The translations under genes and the position numbers were made by a program. Below, one piece after another: positions 18,524 to 28,908 of a stretch of DNA of 64,000 bases (positions within the stretch are counted from its first letter, which is position 1; each line of letters begins with the position of its first letter). This stretch comes from JBGRQA01 sp041725895 (lineage in GTDB: Bacteria > Bacteroidota > Bacteroidia > Bacteroidales > Marinifilaceae), in contig JBGRQA010000012.1 in NCBI GenBank assembly GCA_041725895.1, forward strand, positions 93,813 through 157,812. Direction: 5' to 3'. Below the pieces are notes generated by a model, which was given only the letters and a program-made list of their open reading frames with translations, ran no database searches and was not told where the DNA came from.

Positions 18524-19966
18524 ATGAAAAAAAAGTACCTGATCTGGTTAATTCTAATTTGGACTTCAATAATCATTGCATCCTTTGCATGGAATTCTTC
18601 ATTGATTATATCCAATAACAGAAAGGTCGTTCTGAATAAATCTCAGGCCTTTTTCAAGCAAATATTAATTACGCGAGAATGGAATTCAAATCATGGAGGA
18701 GTATATGTCCCCATAACAGCTACCACCAAAACCAATCCATATCTAAATGATACATTGAGAGACATTGTTACGATTGATGGAATGCAACTGACCAAAGTAA
18801 ATCCATCCTATATGACTAGACAAATCGCAGAAATCGATAAAAAAGATTTCGATATTCAGGTTCATATCACTAGCTTACATCCAATTCGTCCTGCCAACAA
18901 ACCGGATCAATGGGAAACCAAAGCTCTTAATTCACTAAAAAACAACAATCAAGAAGTACTTGAATTAGTAAAAGATAATTCGAGTGCAAGATATCGCTAT
19001 ATGGCTCCATTGATGACTTCCAAAAGTTGCTTAAAATGCCATGCCGATCAAGGTTATCAATATGGTGACATACGAGGAGGAATCAGCGTATCCTTTCCTT
19101 CTGCCTTCTATACGAAAGGAGTAACAAATCAGTTGACCTCATTCGCAACAATCCATCTTCTTATACTTGCCTTAGGTATACTAGGACTTACCATATATTA
19201 CAGAATGGCAAATAGTTATTACTCAATAGTAGAAACCAAGAACAACGAATTAATGCAGATCAATGCCGCAAAGGATAAGTTTTTCTCGATTATTGCACAT
19301 GATTTAAGAAGCCCTTTTAATATCATTCTTGGCTACATTGATTTACTAAAATCACAAGAGGATACCTTAAACAAGGAGGAAAGAAAGGAGATAATCGATG
19401 AAATTGATCAATCCTCAAAAAGCGCTTTTGTATTATTGGAAGATCTTCTTCTTTGGGCTAAATCTCAAAGCAATAGAATTGAATTAACCAAAGAATTTTT
19501 AAACCTAAGGGAGTTAGTAATAGAAGCGATTGAGGCACACCTCCCTGGAGCGAAGAGAAAAAACATCCAGGTATACAATAAGGTTCCTGAAAACCTTTCT
19601 CTAAAAATTGATGAATTCACAATTAAAACCGTTATTGCCAATCTTTTTGATAATGCGATAAAATTTACTCCCTCAATGGGAAAAATAGAAATTAAGGCCA
19701 CTCGCAAAGATAATTCTGTTGAAGTTAGCATTTCGGACAATGGAGTTGGTATTTCTCCGGAAACAATACCCCAGCTCTTTCTCATCGAAGAGGGTATCTC
19801 CACCTTGGGCACTCAGGATGAAAAAGGCTCAGGATTGGGGTTACTCCTCTGTAAAGAATTTGTAGATAAACACAATGGAAAAATATGGGTAGAAAGCGAA
19901 TTAAGCAAGGGTTCAACATTCACATTTTCGATTCCTGCCTCATCACAACCTGAACAAAAAGGATAA
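18524..19966 (+). CDS. Sensor histidine kinase with c-type haem motif (DUF3365/Tll0287-like)
   Basis: 480 residues. TM1 at about 5-27 and TM2 at about 207-228 enclose a ~180-residue periplasmic domain of the DUF3365/Tll0287-like type. It carries a c-type haem attachment motif C169-L-K-C172-H173 within TSKSCLKCHADQGYQ. The cytoplasmic part has HisKA with H259 (SIIAHDLRSPFN) and an HATPase with DNAIKFTP, DNGVGI and GSGLGLLL. Proteins of this architecture are thought to sense redox state or gases through the haem. No response regulator is adjacent. Domain length and key residues are intact. Confidence 0.9.
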   Translation: MKKKYLIWLILIWTSIIIASFAWNSSLIISNNRKVVLNKSQAFFKQILITREWNSNHGGVYVPITATTKTNPYLNDTLRDIVTIDGMQLTKVNPSYMTRQIAEIDKKDFDIQVHITSLHPIRPANKPDQWETKALNSLKNNNQEVLELVKDNSSARYRYMAPLMTSKSCLKCHADQGYQYGDIRGGISVSFPSAFYTKGVTNQLTSFATIHLLILALGILGLTIYYRMANSYYSIVETKNNELMQINAAKDKFFSIIAHDLRSPFNIILGYIDLLKSQEDTLNKEERKEIIDEIDQSSKSAFVLLEDLLLWAKSQSNRIELTKEFLNLRELVIEAIEAHLPGAKRKNIQVYNKVPENLSLKIDEFTIKTVIANLFDNAIKFTPSMGKIEIKATRKDNSVEVSISDNGVGISPETIPQLFLIEEGISTLGTQDEKGSGLGLLLCKEFVDKHNGKIWVESELSKGSTFTFSIPASSQPEQKG

Positions 19967-20259
19967 CTGTGAAAATTATAATCAGATTAAAATTTCATTA
20001 TTAGGTTCTCACCATGATTTTCAACCAAACAATAAAGCTTCTCAGGATTTTTGGGGCTCCTTCTTCTTATACGACCTAAAAACGAGCACAAAATAGAATC
20101 TTGTAACTCTCTGGCTATTGGCTCCTTTTATAGAAAATAAATAATTTTTGGACCTTTGAGAATAACTTGAACATTTTCAGGTCACCCCTTGGACGGTATT
20201 TTTTCCTTCTGATACACTCTAAGATCTGGTTACGATTTTCCTTCTATCTAAAAATAGTT

Positions 20260-21006
20260 TCAATTCTGTCCCGATTCATAGGGAATCGTAAAATAGAAAG
20301 TGGATCCCTGACCAAGTTCTGATTCAACCCACATTCTTCCGCCTAACATTTGCACCAAACTTTTTGAGATATAAAGTCCAAAACCAACTCCACCCTTTTT
20401 TTTACTTGCAAAACCATCTACTTGTCCAAACGATTCAAAAATATAATCCTGCTGATCTGCAGGAATTCCAATGCCGGTATCCTCAACATAAAACTCAAGA
20501 AATGCATCCCTCAAGCGGTATCCCAGGCTGATTTGCCCCTCCGAAGTGAATTTCAATGCATTGCCTATTAAATTGGTTATTATCTGATTCAATTTCTGTT
20601 CATCTGTATATATCAGGCTATGAATATCATCCAATGCCAAATTACAAAACCATTTCAAACCTTTCTCCTTGACTTGCAGATAATATAAAAGGGAAATTTC
20701 TCGCATCAGATCGTTCAACTTCACACACCCTTTGTTTACTTCGAGTTTGCAATTGTGAATTTGAGCAACCTGAAGCATATCATTGACAAAAGTAAGAAGC
20801 CGTTTGGCACTAAGATTTATGATTCGTGAATATTCCTTTTGCTCCTCTTTTGTTAAACCATCCTCTTGCAATATTTCTGCAAACCCAATGATTCCATTCA
20901 GAGGTGTTCGAAATTCATGCGCCACCTGAGCCAGAAAAAGATTATTTTGAATCTCCCTCTTTTGAGCCCTATCTTTCACTTCCAACAGCTTTTTTTTGCA
21001 TTCCAT
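20260..21006 (-). CDS. Short soluble histidine kinase without sensor domain
   Basis: 248 residues: a ~20-residue coiled N-terminus, then HisKA with H30 in AQVAHEFRTPLNG and a complete HATPase domain (N-box NLIGNALKFTS, G boxes EDTGIGI and GGVGFGLYIS). There is no PAS, GAF or membrane segment. It could be the kinase half of a system whose sensor is a partner protein, or a remnant of a longer kinase. The haem-motif kinase on the opposite strand ends 293 bases away, and the two converge. The nearest relatives in style are the C-terminal halves of multi-PAS kinases such as the one at 2804-5629. Confidence 0.82.
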   Translation of the reverse strand: MECKKKLLEVKDRAQKREIQNNLFLAQVAHEFRTPLNGIIGFAEILQEDGLTKEEQKEYSRIINLSAKRLLTFVNDMLQVAQIHNCKLEVNKGCVKLNDLMREISLLYYLQVKEKGLKWFCNLALDDIHSLIYTDEQKLNQIITNLIGNALKFTSEGQISLGYRLRDAFLEFYVEDTGIGIPADQQDYIFESFGQVDGFASKKKGGVGFGLYISKSLVQMLGGRMWVESELGQGSTFYFTIPYESGQN

Positions 21007-21761
21007 GTTTCTTCAATCTTTATTAAAGGAAGATTCCCTTCCTTTGCAAACATAATATGAAGTCCTTAACAGAAAAGATAAAATAATCTCAGATTAAACA
21101 TCTGTGATTATACACCTAAAGTATTCAAAAATGAGGGCAGTAGATTCGGTGTCTCAATCCGGACACAGTTTCGGTACATTACTTTGATTCTATACACTAT
21201 AATTTAAGAAAAAATTAAACTGAAAGCGAAGATATTTGACAAAGCCCCCTTTAAAAGGCATAGAACCAATAATTCGAAAAAACACAAAACCTCAGAACCC
21301 TAACTTTCAACAACTTAAAGAAACCAACTCTATTTTACTCTGTGATTTATAGAAAAAACAAAACCTCTTCCCACCCCCACAACAAAACGCGAACCAACTG
21401 TTATTCTGACTCTTACAACTTCACACCAATAAACTCAGTTAGGCAACATTCAAATAAAAATCGAAAATCAATTCCGGAGTATAAAAATTTAACCAGGAAA
21501 AGATTTAGTAAAAGGAAGAATTAGAAGGTAACAGTAAATCTTCCTTACTCTAATTAACAGTAACAATTCATCTAAATTTCAATCTTCAAGCTCTTTGATT
21601 TGTACAAAAATTATCAAAACATACAGTCTCTCTGGTTGATACCTTATTAATAAAATCCTCTGCTTATACTGAAGCACCAATTTTTATCTTCTCCATTGAA
21701 TAAATTATTCCAAAAGAACAAACCAATAGGAACAAATCGAAAGAAGAATCTCTCTCCCAAC
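21007..21761. other. Gene-free gap upstream of the short kinase
   Basis: About 755 AT-rich bases. A small open frame at 21342-21524 is composed of Asn/Lys/Ser-rich codons and has no protein character. Nothing else recognised. Confidence 0.4.
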
Positions 21762-21791
21762 AAAAAAGGGATGAGTTGCCTCATCCCTTTT
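21762..21791 (-). terminator. Terminator of the gingipain-like protease gene
   Basis: Perfect 12-bp stem AAAAGGGATGAG (21764-21775) / CTCATCCCTTTT (21780-21791) with a 4-nt loop. On the minus strand it is followed by further T residues (CCCTTTTTTG). It lies 20 bases after the stop codon of the C25 protease gene. Confidence 0.8.
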
Positions 21792-21810
21792 ACTATCATT
21801 TTAAACAATC

Positions 21811-24759
21811 CTATTTGACAACCAACTTTTTTATCCAGGATTGATCTCCTGCATCTATCTGAAGCAGATAGATACCTGTATTAAGATCACTAATATTTAC
21901 CGCCTTGGAACCATTGGTGCGAATTACACGAATGGTACTACCGGTTAAATTGGAAATCTTCACTGTCATCTCCCCGGATATGCCGGTTCCTTCAATTTGG
22001 AATTCGTCCTCTGCTGGATTGGGGAAAATACGAATTGTTTTATTCTCCATAGCTCGTTCTGCAGTTTCGCGACTTGCACCTGCTACTGAAACCGAATAAT
22101 CCTCAATCTCACCATAGGTAGTATTACCACAAGGTTGTGGAGTAACATTGTAAGTTACACGAATACGCATCCGCGTACTTCCAGCCAATGCATCAGTGGG
22201 AACAGCAACCGAACCGGTAGCCGTACCAGAACCTCCTGAAATTTTATACGACAATACGTACTCCTCTCCTGCATCCTCAAAATCGCCATCACGGTTCCAG
22301 TCAAACCATGCTGTAACGTAATTTCTGGAATCCGGACGTCCAATATTCACAGTAATATTGTAAGAATTTCCTCTTTCTACATTTGCTGAATAGGATGTAA
22401 AATCGGAATAACCATTACAAACTGAACTATGATCAATACCTGCAAAAACAAGTCCTGAAATGTACTCATAGGAACCACAGCCATTAGTAGTAGCATCACA
22501 ATAACTTTGAGCAGGAGCATCACTTACGGTAATCATATCAGTAATCGTTTTGGTATCGCTACTGCCAGCATTGGATGCAGTAAGAGAAACACTATAAGTC
22601 CCTGCAGTGCTATAAGTAACCGTTGGATTCTGAGTACTACTCACTGAAGGAGTACCTCCTGTGAAAGACCAATTCCATGAGGTTGGGCTTCCTGCTGAAA
22701 GGTCAGTAAAGCTAACACTTTCACCTACATAAATACTTGATTTATTGGCTGAGAAATTTGCAACCACATCGGTTGAGCCACTTCCCGAAATAATAACATT
22801 TCCTACATAGGGGATCTTGTTGTAAGCAGTAACAGTCAATTTAACTGCTCCGGACGATGGCAGAGGACTAAAACTAACGGTAGCTGTACCATTGTTTGTT
22901 TTAGCAGTTCCCAATATCTCACCATTCAAGGTTAAAGCAACAACCGCATCATTAACAGGTGTGGTTACGGTCAGCTGGTTACTACCAGGAGCTACTGTTG
23001 CAGGATGATTCACTGTCATAGCAGCCGGAGTTTTGGTTCTTACCTGAAGAGAAGGATCCCCAAATATGGTCCAGGTGTCAATCATCTTTTCACCATCGTA
23101 ACCATGAACATCAACCATCTTAAACATACCGTTCAAAGCCAATCCGGAGAAAGTACGTCTGATATTGTTGGCATAGCTTTCCACCAAAATATCATTCATC
23201 TCATTCTGAGCAGTCATCGGCGGAACCCATGATTGATTAATAGTTGAGGCACAAATTGCCATTGCACCGGTTGGATTTCCATTATGGGTGGCACGTAACC
23301 AGGCCTCAGCAAAACAAGTAATCGACTTAAAATTACCGTTCACACAAGCTACATCAAAGATAAAAGGCAACTTGTTGTCATTAGTCAAGCTGTTTACATT
23401 GGTACTGGTATACACCATACTGGCAAAACCATAATTGGAACCATGACCAATATAATTTAAAATACCTTTTCCATTGTTAAGCAAGTTGGTCAACTGACTC
23501 GCACTTCCTCCATCCTGATAACAGCGGCTAATGCTATAACCATAACCTTCCAATTTGTTTTCAATGGTATTCATGTGCTCAGCATCCGATGGATTGTATC
23601 CCTCATTGGAAGCAATCCCCACTCCGGAGGCCAACCAGGTATCTGCTGTAGTTACATCCCTTTCGTAATGAATCGTTCTTTCCACCTGAGTAGTTACCTG
23701 TGCTCCGCTTTCAGCAGAGAATCGTCCTACAAAAATGTCAATGTAATGGTCATTCCCAACGATAAAACCATAATTATTATCAGAATCACCAGCACTGGTA
23801 GACGAAGGTGGTACCTGGGCAGCATCTCCTACAAGAAGCAAATAAGTTAAGCCATTGGTATTGTAATAATTGGTTACATAAGACTTAATCGAAGAGGCAT
23901 TACCAATTGAACTAACATTCACCATTTCAACAGGGATCCCCTTTTGTTTTTTCCAGTTTACGAAATCGGCCATTTCATCCATAAAATCACCATAGCAAAT
24001 AATTAGCATCTTGCCTGGCTCATCGTTCAACGGAGTATACTTAAGTCCAGGAGCAGCATAATTCAGAAAATGACTCTCATAAACCTTTTCAAAACCTCTA
24101 TCACTTGAGGATGACTTGGTTTTAGGTAAAATGTTCTTGGTAGAAATCTCTCCAGTAGGAGTCACCTTAATATCTATACGAGTATAGATTCTTAATTTCT
24201 TTTGAACTGGATTATAGCTAAAAGGATAAACGACAAGCGCCTGCCCCCTGATATTACGAAGAATATAGGGATCATTCAATTCCGCCCGTTGAGCTGGATA
24301 ATAAGAATCCTTCTGATATTCTGCGCCATAGGTATACGCAATGGTTCTTGGATCGATTTCACGGGTAAGGTTTCCCTTTGAAGGAGCAACATCAAGGTTA
24401 TCCACTTCAATAAATTCGGAACCAACAACCTCCACCCTCATCTTTGCATCGGATGGAATCATAATGGATTGAGCAAATTTTGGCAGGTCCGGAGCTCCCT
24501 TTTTCAAAATATCACCCATCTGACTTGCGCCTACCTTATAGGCATTCAACCCGTCAACACCAATTAAGTCATAGGAATTCAGGGTAAACCGAATCTCCAT
24601 AGTTTGATTTTGAGATGACTTTAAAACCATCTCATTTCTCTCATACCGTTGATTGGGGTTAATTTTAACATGCTTTCGTTTCTGGGCAGAAACGTTGGTC
24701 ACGTTTACTATGGCCGACAGAATCAGCAGAGCAAACAAGAAGTAAAATCTTTTTTTCAT
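21811..24759 (-). CDS. Gingipain-like (C25) protease with PKD, GEVED and T9SS sorting domains
   Basis: 982 residues. Signal peptide (1-25), a ~220-residue propeptide region and the C25 peptidase domain (about 245-600) with catalytic H439 in YIGHGSNYG and C472 in FDVACVNGNF. Then come an Ig-like segment (about 600-665), a PKD domain (about 672-755), a GEVED domain (about 765-890, YGEIEDYSV) and a type A T9SS C-terminal sorting domain (about 905-982; IRIFPNPAEDEF, GIYLLQI, KKLVVK end). The T9SS domain sends the protein across the outer membrane to the surface or medium. Gingipain relatives cleave after Arg or Lys; specificity here is not readable. Confidence 0.93.
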   Translation of the reverse strand: MKKRFYFLFALLILSAIVNVTNVSAQKRKHVKINPNQRYERNEMVLKSSQNQTMEIRFTLNSYDLIGVDGLNAYKVGASQMGDILKKGAPDLPKFAQSIMIPSDAKMRVEVVGSEFIEVDNLDVAPSKGNLTREIDPRTIAYTYGAEYQKDSYYPAQRAELNDPYILRNIRGQALVVYPFSYNPVQKKLRIYTRIDIKVTPTGEISTKNILPKTKSSSSDRGFEKVYESHFLNYAAPGLKYTPLNDEPGKMLIICYGDFMDEMADFVNWKKQKGIPVEMVNVSSIGNASSIKSYVTNYYNTNGLTYLLLVGDAAQVPPSSTSAGDSDNNYGFIVGNDHYIDIFVGRFSAESGAQVTTQVERTIHYERDVTTADTWLASGVGIASNEGYNPSDAEHMNTIENKLEGYGYSISRCYQDGGSASQLTNLLNNGKGILNYIGHGSNYGFASMVYTSTNVNSLTNDNKLPFIFDVACVNGNFKSITCFAEAWLRATHNGNPTGAMAICASTINQSWVPPMTAQNEMNDILVESYANNIRRTFSGLALNGMFKMVDVHGYDGEKMIDTWTIFGDPSLQVRTKTPAAMTVNHPATVAPGSNQLTVTTPVNDAVVALTLNGEILGTAKTNNGTATVSFSPLPSSGAVKLTVTAYNKIPYVGNVIISGSGSTDVVANFSANKSSIYVGESVSFTDLSAGSPTSWNWSFTGGTPSVSSTQNPTVTYSTAGTYSVSLTASNAGSSDTKTITDMITVSDAPAQSYCDATTNGCGSYEYISGLVFAGIDHSSVCNGYSDFTSYSANVERGNSYNITVNIGRPDSRNYVTAWFDWNRDGDFEDAGEEYVLSYKISGGSGTATGSVAVPTDALAGSTRMRIRVTYNVTPQPCGNTTYGEIEDYSVSVAGASRETAERAMENKTIRIFPNPAEDEFQIEGTGISGEMTVKISNLTGSTIRVIRTNGSKAVNISDLNTGIYLLQIDAGDQSWIKKLVVK

Positions 24760-25017
24760 AAAATTTAATTTTGGTTATTGTTAGATTAGTGGGAATCCAT
24801 TTCCCCATTTCGAAAACCGAATAATTTATTATCATTCAGCCACATCGAAATAAAGAAATCCTCCCACATCTTTTAATTCCCTATTAATCAAAAAGGTAAC
24901 CAAAACTTTACGATGAATTATTAAACGGTTCAATTTCCTATATAAAGGTCCCTACGAAAAACATGAACGGTATTGATTTACTTGTCATATAATAATTGGG
25001 ATTTATTATATGACAAA

Positions 25018-26472
25018 CTATTTTTCTTTCGATATGATTCCCTTCAACCAATTACTGAGGTAAACTTGCACTTCCGGAGCCATTGTTTCCTCTATTTCAT
25101 AATATTCTGACAAAGCTCCAGTTTTGCAATTCTGAAACAGATGATTTTTTTCCGGAAATAATTTAATTGTACAATCGGTATTTCCTCCTCGCCTTATGGC
25201 CTCTTCAATAATCTCCAAATTGTTTGACAACACCTGCAAATCGCTACTCCCATTTATGGCAAGAACAGGACACTTCAACTTCTCCAATGCAGTTTGAGGA
25301 TTGTGAAACAGATCAACCCGCATAGCGGAGGACAAAAAAGCATAATACTCTTTAGGATCCAGAGGAAGAGATAATTCCAGTTTTTTTCGCTCCTCTTTGC
25401 TCAACTGTGATACTTCCCTATTGAAACGACTCAATGTTTCAGCAATTCTCGTTTTAGCCCTTCCATTATCTTTCTCGATTCGAACAACATCAAGACATGA
25501 TTTTAATATTCGCCTATTCAGCTCAATACCCTGAGAACTAATTCCCATCCCTGAATAGATGGCTTCACATTGCTCATACATTCCTTCCTCTAAAGAAATC
25601 CCTGAAGCCGCCATCAACACCAAAAAATCCACCTCTTGCATTTGAGCAGCAGCCAAAGGAGCTATCTCTCCCCCCAGGCTATGTCCTATGAGCCCTACCT
25701 GGTTGTGAATGATATCTTTTCGTCCTTTCAAATAATTTATTCCGGCTATTACATCACTGGCAAGATCAATAACAGAAGCGGTTGAAAAATTACCTGTAGA
25801 TTGTCCTACTCCCCGATCATCCACTCTTAACACAGCAAAACCTTCCCGCGTCAGGTAATCGGCCAAAACAAGAAATACCTTATGTCCAAAAATGTGTTGA
25901 TCACGATCATTGGGACCGGAACCGGTTACCAGCAAAACTGCAGGAAAAGGGCCTCCCGTTTTGGGTTTCGTCAAGGTTCCCGCTATTGTTACATCCGCCT
26001 CTGCATTTGCATAAGTAATATTTTCTTCCTGGTACGGATAGGGTTTACGAGGCTCCTGGGGACGTTTGGGTTTCCTTCCTGGCATTGCATTCACTTTTGT
26101 CATATTGAGTTCACAGGGCTTGGCCCCCTTCTGGGTAAGATTTCCCTCAATCAAATTGCCTTCTACTATTCTTCCCCGATAAATACAATTCAAAGAGCTA
26201 ATGCAAAAGGAGAGCTGGTCGTTTTCAATCAACACAGAGTCCACTGGAATATCAAAAGCCCCCTGGTCTATACTGTTCATAGTTGCGGCAAGGCTATTAT
26301 CTGAAGTCAATTTCACTTCAAATGCCATTTTCAGACTTAGTTTCTCGCTTACCCTCATATCTCCCACCCATATTCCCTGTATTTGCGGGTTGTTTTGAGC
26401 CTCAACCCGAATTAATACTAAAAGCATCAAACACATACATAATAATACTCCTACTATTTTTACTGTTTTCAT
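25018..26472 (-). CDS. Secreted alpha/beta hydrolase with N-terminal beta domain
   Basis: 484 residues. Signal peptide (1-25, ending VEAQ-N), a lipocalin-like beta domain (about 30-130, starting IQGIWVGDM), a Pro/Lys-rich linker, then an alpha/beta hydrolase (about 155-480). Catalytic triad candidates are S265 in IGHSLGGE, D411 in GSSDLQV and H444 in EKNHLF; all are in the right order. This resembles periplasmic serine esterases of Bacteroidota annotated as dienelactone-hydrolase-like or Xaa-Pro peptidase-like. The substrate is unknown. It is divergent from the LytS/LytTR pair, with 300 bases between them. Confidence 0.86.
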   Translation of the reverse strand: MKTVKIVGVLLCMCLMLLVLIRVEAQNNPQIQGIWVGDMRVSEKLSLKMAFEVKLTSDNSLAATMNSIDQGAFDIPVDSVLIENDQLSFCISSLNCIYRGRIVEGNLIEGNLTQKGAKPCELNMTKVNAMPGRKPKRPQEPRKPYPYQEENITYANAEADVTIAGTLTKPKTGGPFPAVLLVTGSGPNDRDQHIFGHKVFLVLADYLTREGFAVLRVDDRGVGQSTGNFSTASVIDLASDVIAGINYLKGRKDIIHNQVGLIGHSLGGEIAPLAAAQMQEVDFLVLMAASGISLEEGMYEQCEAIYSGMGISSQGIELNRRILKSCLDVVRIEKDNGRAKTRIAETLSRFNREVSQLSKEERKKLELSLPLDPKEYYAFLSSAMRVDLFHNPQTALEKLKCPVLAINGSSDLQVLSNNLEIIEEAIRRGGNTDCTIKLFPEKNHLFQNCKTGALSEYYEIEETMAPEVQVYLSNWLKGIISKEK

Positions 26473-26693
26473 ATCCTTTAATTTTTAGAGTAATTTTTTA
26501 TAAATAATGTTAAACAACACAACGAATCATTTGCAATCGGCCAGCTGTACCTTTCCTCTTGATTTACAAGCCAAAGTACTCCAACACTATTTCTAAAAAA
26601 AATCAAATCAATCAAACAAGGTTTCTTCTGTTTGAAGATCAAAAGGAAATATGCATATGAAACAAATCAATAATTATCGATCATTCACATAAA

Positions 26694-26747
26694 AAAAGTA
26701 GAATTCGTCATAATAGTATGGCAAATTAACCATAATGACCTACTTTT
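26694..26747. promoter_or_regulatory. Inverted repeat in the divergent promoter region
   Basis: AAAAGTAG (26694-26701) and CTACTTTT (26740-26747) with a TCAT/ATGA pair inside, 26 bases before the LytS-type kinase start. It overlaps a TACTTTTA promoter-like box. It could be a regulator site for either divergent gene. Confidence 0.3.
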
Positions 26748-26772
26748 AATCTCGACAAACACCCCTGCAACA

Positions 26773-27801
26773 ATGAAGAAATATATTGAACCAATAATAC
26801 ATACACTACTATGGCTAACCGGCTATATCCTCATCTTGGGATGGGCCAAACATGTAGGCAATTTCAACAGGGAAGAAGGTCCGTTTTTCTATCCTATTAC
26901 CTTTGGACTACTTACCAATATTCTGCTTTTTTATGTCCCTGCCCTGCGATTAATTCCTGAGTTATCCGTTAAGAAAAACACGAAAATATTTCTGCTGAAG
27001 ATTTCGCTGCTTTTTGTTGGACTTGGTCTAATGGAAGCAATCATTGATCATTTATTCTTGATCAACTTCTACTCCTCCGAAAAGGAACCATTTGTTTCAA
27101 AACTATTTATAAACACTCTGGACAATTTGATCATTTTATCTCTGGCCCTGGGGTATGGTTTTACAAAGAACTGGATCAAAATCCAACATGTTCAGAAAAA
27201 ACTGAAAGCAGAAAAACTGAGTGCCGAACTCAATTTCCTGAAAGCACAAGTGAACCCTCATTTTTTATTCAATGTTTTGAATATGGCTTTTTCAAGTGCC
27301 ACACAGAATGGGGATGAACAAACAGCAGATATTATTGAGAAACTATCGGGCTTACTCCGATATATGCTTTACGAAAGCAATGAAGACAAGGTAACTATTG
27401 CCAAAGAAGTTGCCTATATCGAAAGTTTCATGGAATTGCAAAAAATGCGCTTATCAGCAAATATTCCTCTAACTGTTAATTATGAGGTAACAGGCAATTA
27501 TCAACGAAGCAAAATTGCTCCACTTATTCTAATACCATTTATAGAAAATGCCTTTAAACATGGAGTTAAATTAAACGAAAAGTCGGAGATAGATATTTCA
27601 CTGAAAGTAAACGAATCAAACCTTGACCTCAAAGTAAAAAATGGTATCAATCGAAAGCAGAATGAGATGCAACAGAAAAACTCAGGAATAGGACTTCAAA
27701 ATGTAAAAAAGAGATTGGAACTGATTTATCCCAATGCTCATCAGCTTTCCATTTTAAACAAGAAAGATGAATTCTCAGTAGAGTTACATCTACAACTTTA
27801 A
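26773..27801 (+). CDS. LytS/YehU-type sensor histidine kinase
   Basis: 342 residues with four hydrophobic helices in the first ~130 residues. The His_kinase (PF06580) domain follows, with phospho-acceptor H163 in LKAQVNPHFLFNVLN, and then a short HATPase ending (IPFIENAFKHGVK, N box; NSGIGLQNVKKRLELIYP, G box). This is the usual Bacteroidota partner of LytTR response regulators. One such regulator follows 77 bases downstream, so the pair forms a two-component system. The signal is unknown. Confidence 0.93.
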   Translation: MKKYIEPIIHTLLWLTGYILILGWAKHVGNFNREEGPFFYPITFGLLTNILLFYVPALRLIPELSVKKNTKIFLLKISLLFVGLGLMEAIIDHLFLINFYSSEKEPFVSKLFINTLDNLIILSLALGYGFTKNWIKIQHVQKKLKAEKLSAELNFLKAQVNPHFLFNVLNMAFSSATQNGDEQTADIIEKLSGLLRYMLYESNEDKVTIAKEVAYIESFMELQKMRLSANIPLTVNYEVTGNYQRSKIAPLILIPFIENAFKHGVKLNEKSEIDISLKVNESNLDLKVKNGINRKQNEMQQKNSGIGLQNVKKRLELIYPNAHQLSILNKKDEFSVELHLQL

Positions 27802-27878
27802 CTCCTTCGTTAAAAAAAACATCAATCACACGAATAAACATATACTCACTAATCAACCATAAATAAGCACCTTATAAA

Positions 27879-28592
27879 ATGCACTGTATCATTGTAGATG
27901 ATGAGCCCTTTGCTCTGGATTTAATTCAATCGTATGTAGAAAAAACCCCGTTTTTGGAATTAAAGGCTACTTTTTCCAATCCCTTCGAGGCACTTGAATA
28001 TTTAATGACCAATAAAACAGATCTGCTATTTCTGGATATCAATATGCCAGAACTTTCCGGTATTCAGCTACTCAAGGCCCTAAACCAACAACCCAAAGTA
28101 ATTTTCACCACCGCTTATTCCGAGTATGGAGCCGAAAGTTATGAGTATGATGCCATTGACTATCTATTAAAACCAATTAAATACGAACGTTTTCTGAAGG
28201 CCGTTACCAAAACCTTGGGAACAACAAGCCATACAACAGATAAACCGGTCTCATCGCCCAACGCCAAAGCTCCTAAGGAATTCGTATTTCTGAAAAGCGG
28301 AACACAGGTATACAAGGTACATATCAAAGATATACTTTTTATTGAGGGAGCCGGTAATTACATGACCTTCCATACAAGAGAGAAAAAAATCCTTTCACTT
28401 CTAACCATGAAAGAAGCGCTGGATCTGCTTTCCAACAAAGGATTTATCAGAATCCACAAATCCTACATTGTTCCCCTCGACCAGGTTTCAATTATCGAAA
28501 AACACCGGGTCATTATTAATGATACTTCCCTTCCAATTGGAGTCACCTACCGTGAACATTTTATCAATTATTGGAAAGAGAAACTGGAATAA
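27879..28592 (+). CDS. LytTR-family response regulator
   Basis: 237 residues. Receiver domain (1-120) with acidic pair D7-D8, phospho-acceptor D53 in LLFLDINMPELSG and conserved K97 in YLLKPIKYERF. A linker (about 120-140) leads to a LytTR DNA-binding domain (about 140-237; FVFLKSGTQVYKVHI, IEGAGNYMTFHT, RIHKSYIV). It is cotranscribed with the LytS-type kinase. LytTR regulators bind imperfect direct repeats; targets are not visible here apart from the inverted repeat ahead of the kinase. Confidence 0.94.
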   Translation: MHCIIVDDEPFALDLIQSYVEKTPFLELKATFSNPFEALEYLMTNKTDLLFLDINMPELSGIQLLKALNQQPKVIFTTAYSEYGAESYEYDAIDYLLKPIKYERFLKAVTKTLGTTSHTTDKPVSSPNAKAPKEFVFLKSGTQVYKVHIKDILFIEGAGNYMTFHTREKKILSLLTMKEALDLLSNKGFIRIHKSYIVPLDQVSIIEKHRVIINDTSLPIGVTYREHFINYWKEKLE

Positions 28593-28908
28593 TTTATTCC
28601 GGATCTCCCAATTAGGCTAGGACCTCATCATTTCCCGGCATTATGCATCAAAAGAAATTCCTGTGTATTAATATTATGAAACTAATAGTAATTAAACATT
28701 CGCATTTTTTTGTTACATTAGTGTAGGGATAATTATTCGAGAGTTCCTTTTCTGAAGGCTTTAATATTGGGCAAATTCTATTTTTTGTTATCCCTTATTC
28801 CCCGACAATCACTCTTGTAGCCCGTTTAACCAATTCTGTCCCTGAATTGATTTTAGGATGGTTTCATTTTATGGCAAAAGGAATTACAATATTTAAAGTA
28901 TCAGATAT
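28593..28908. other. Intergenic gap
   Basis: 316 bases between co-directional genes. No terminator or promoter that I would defend, and no small gene seen. Confidence 0.4.
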
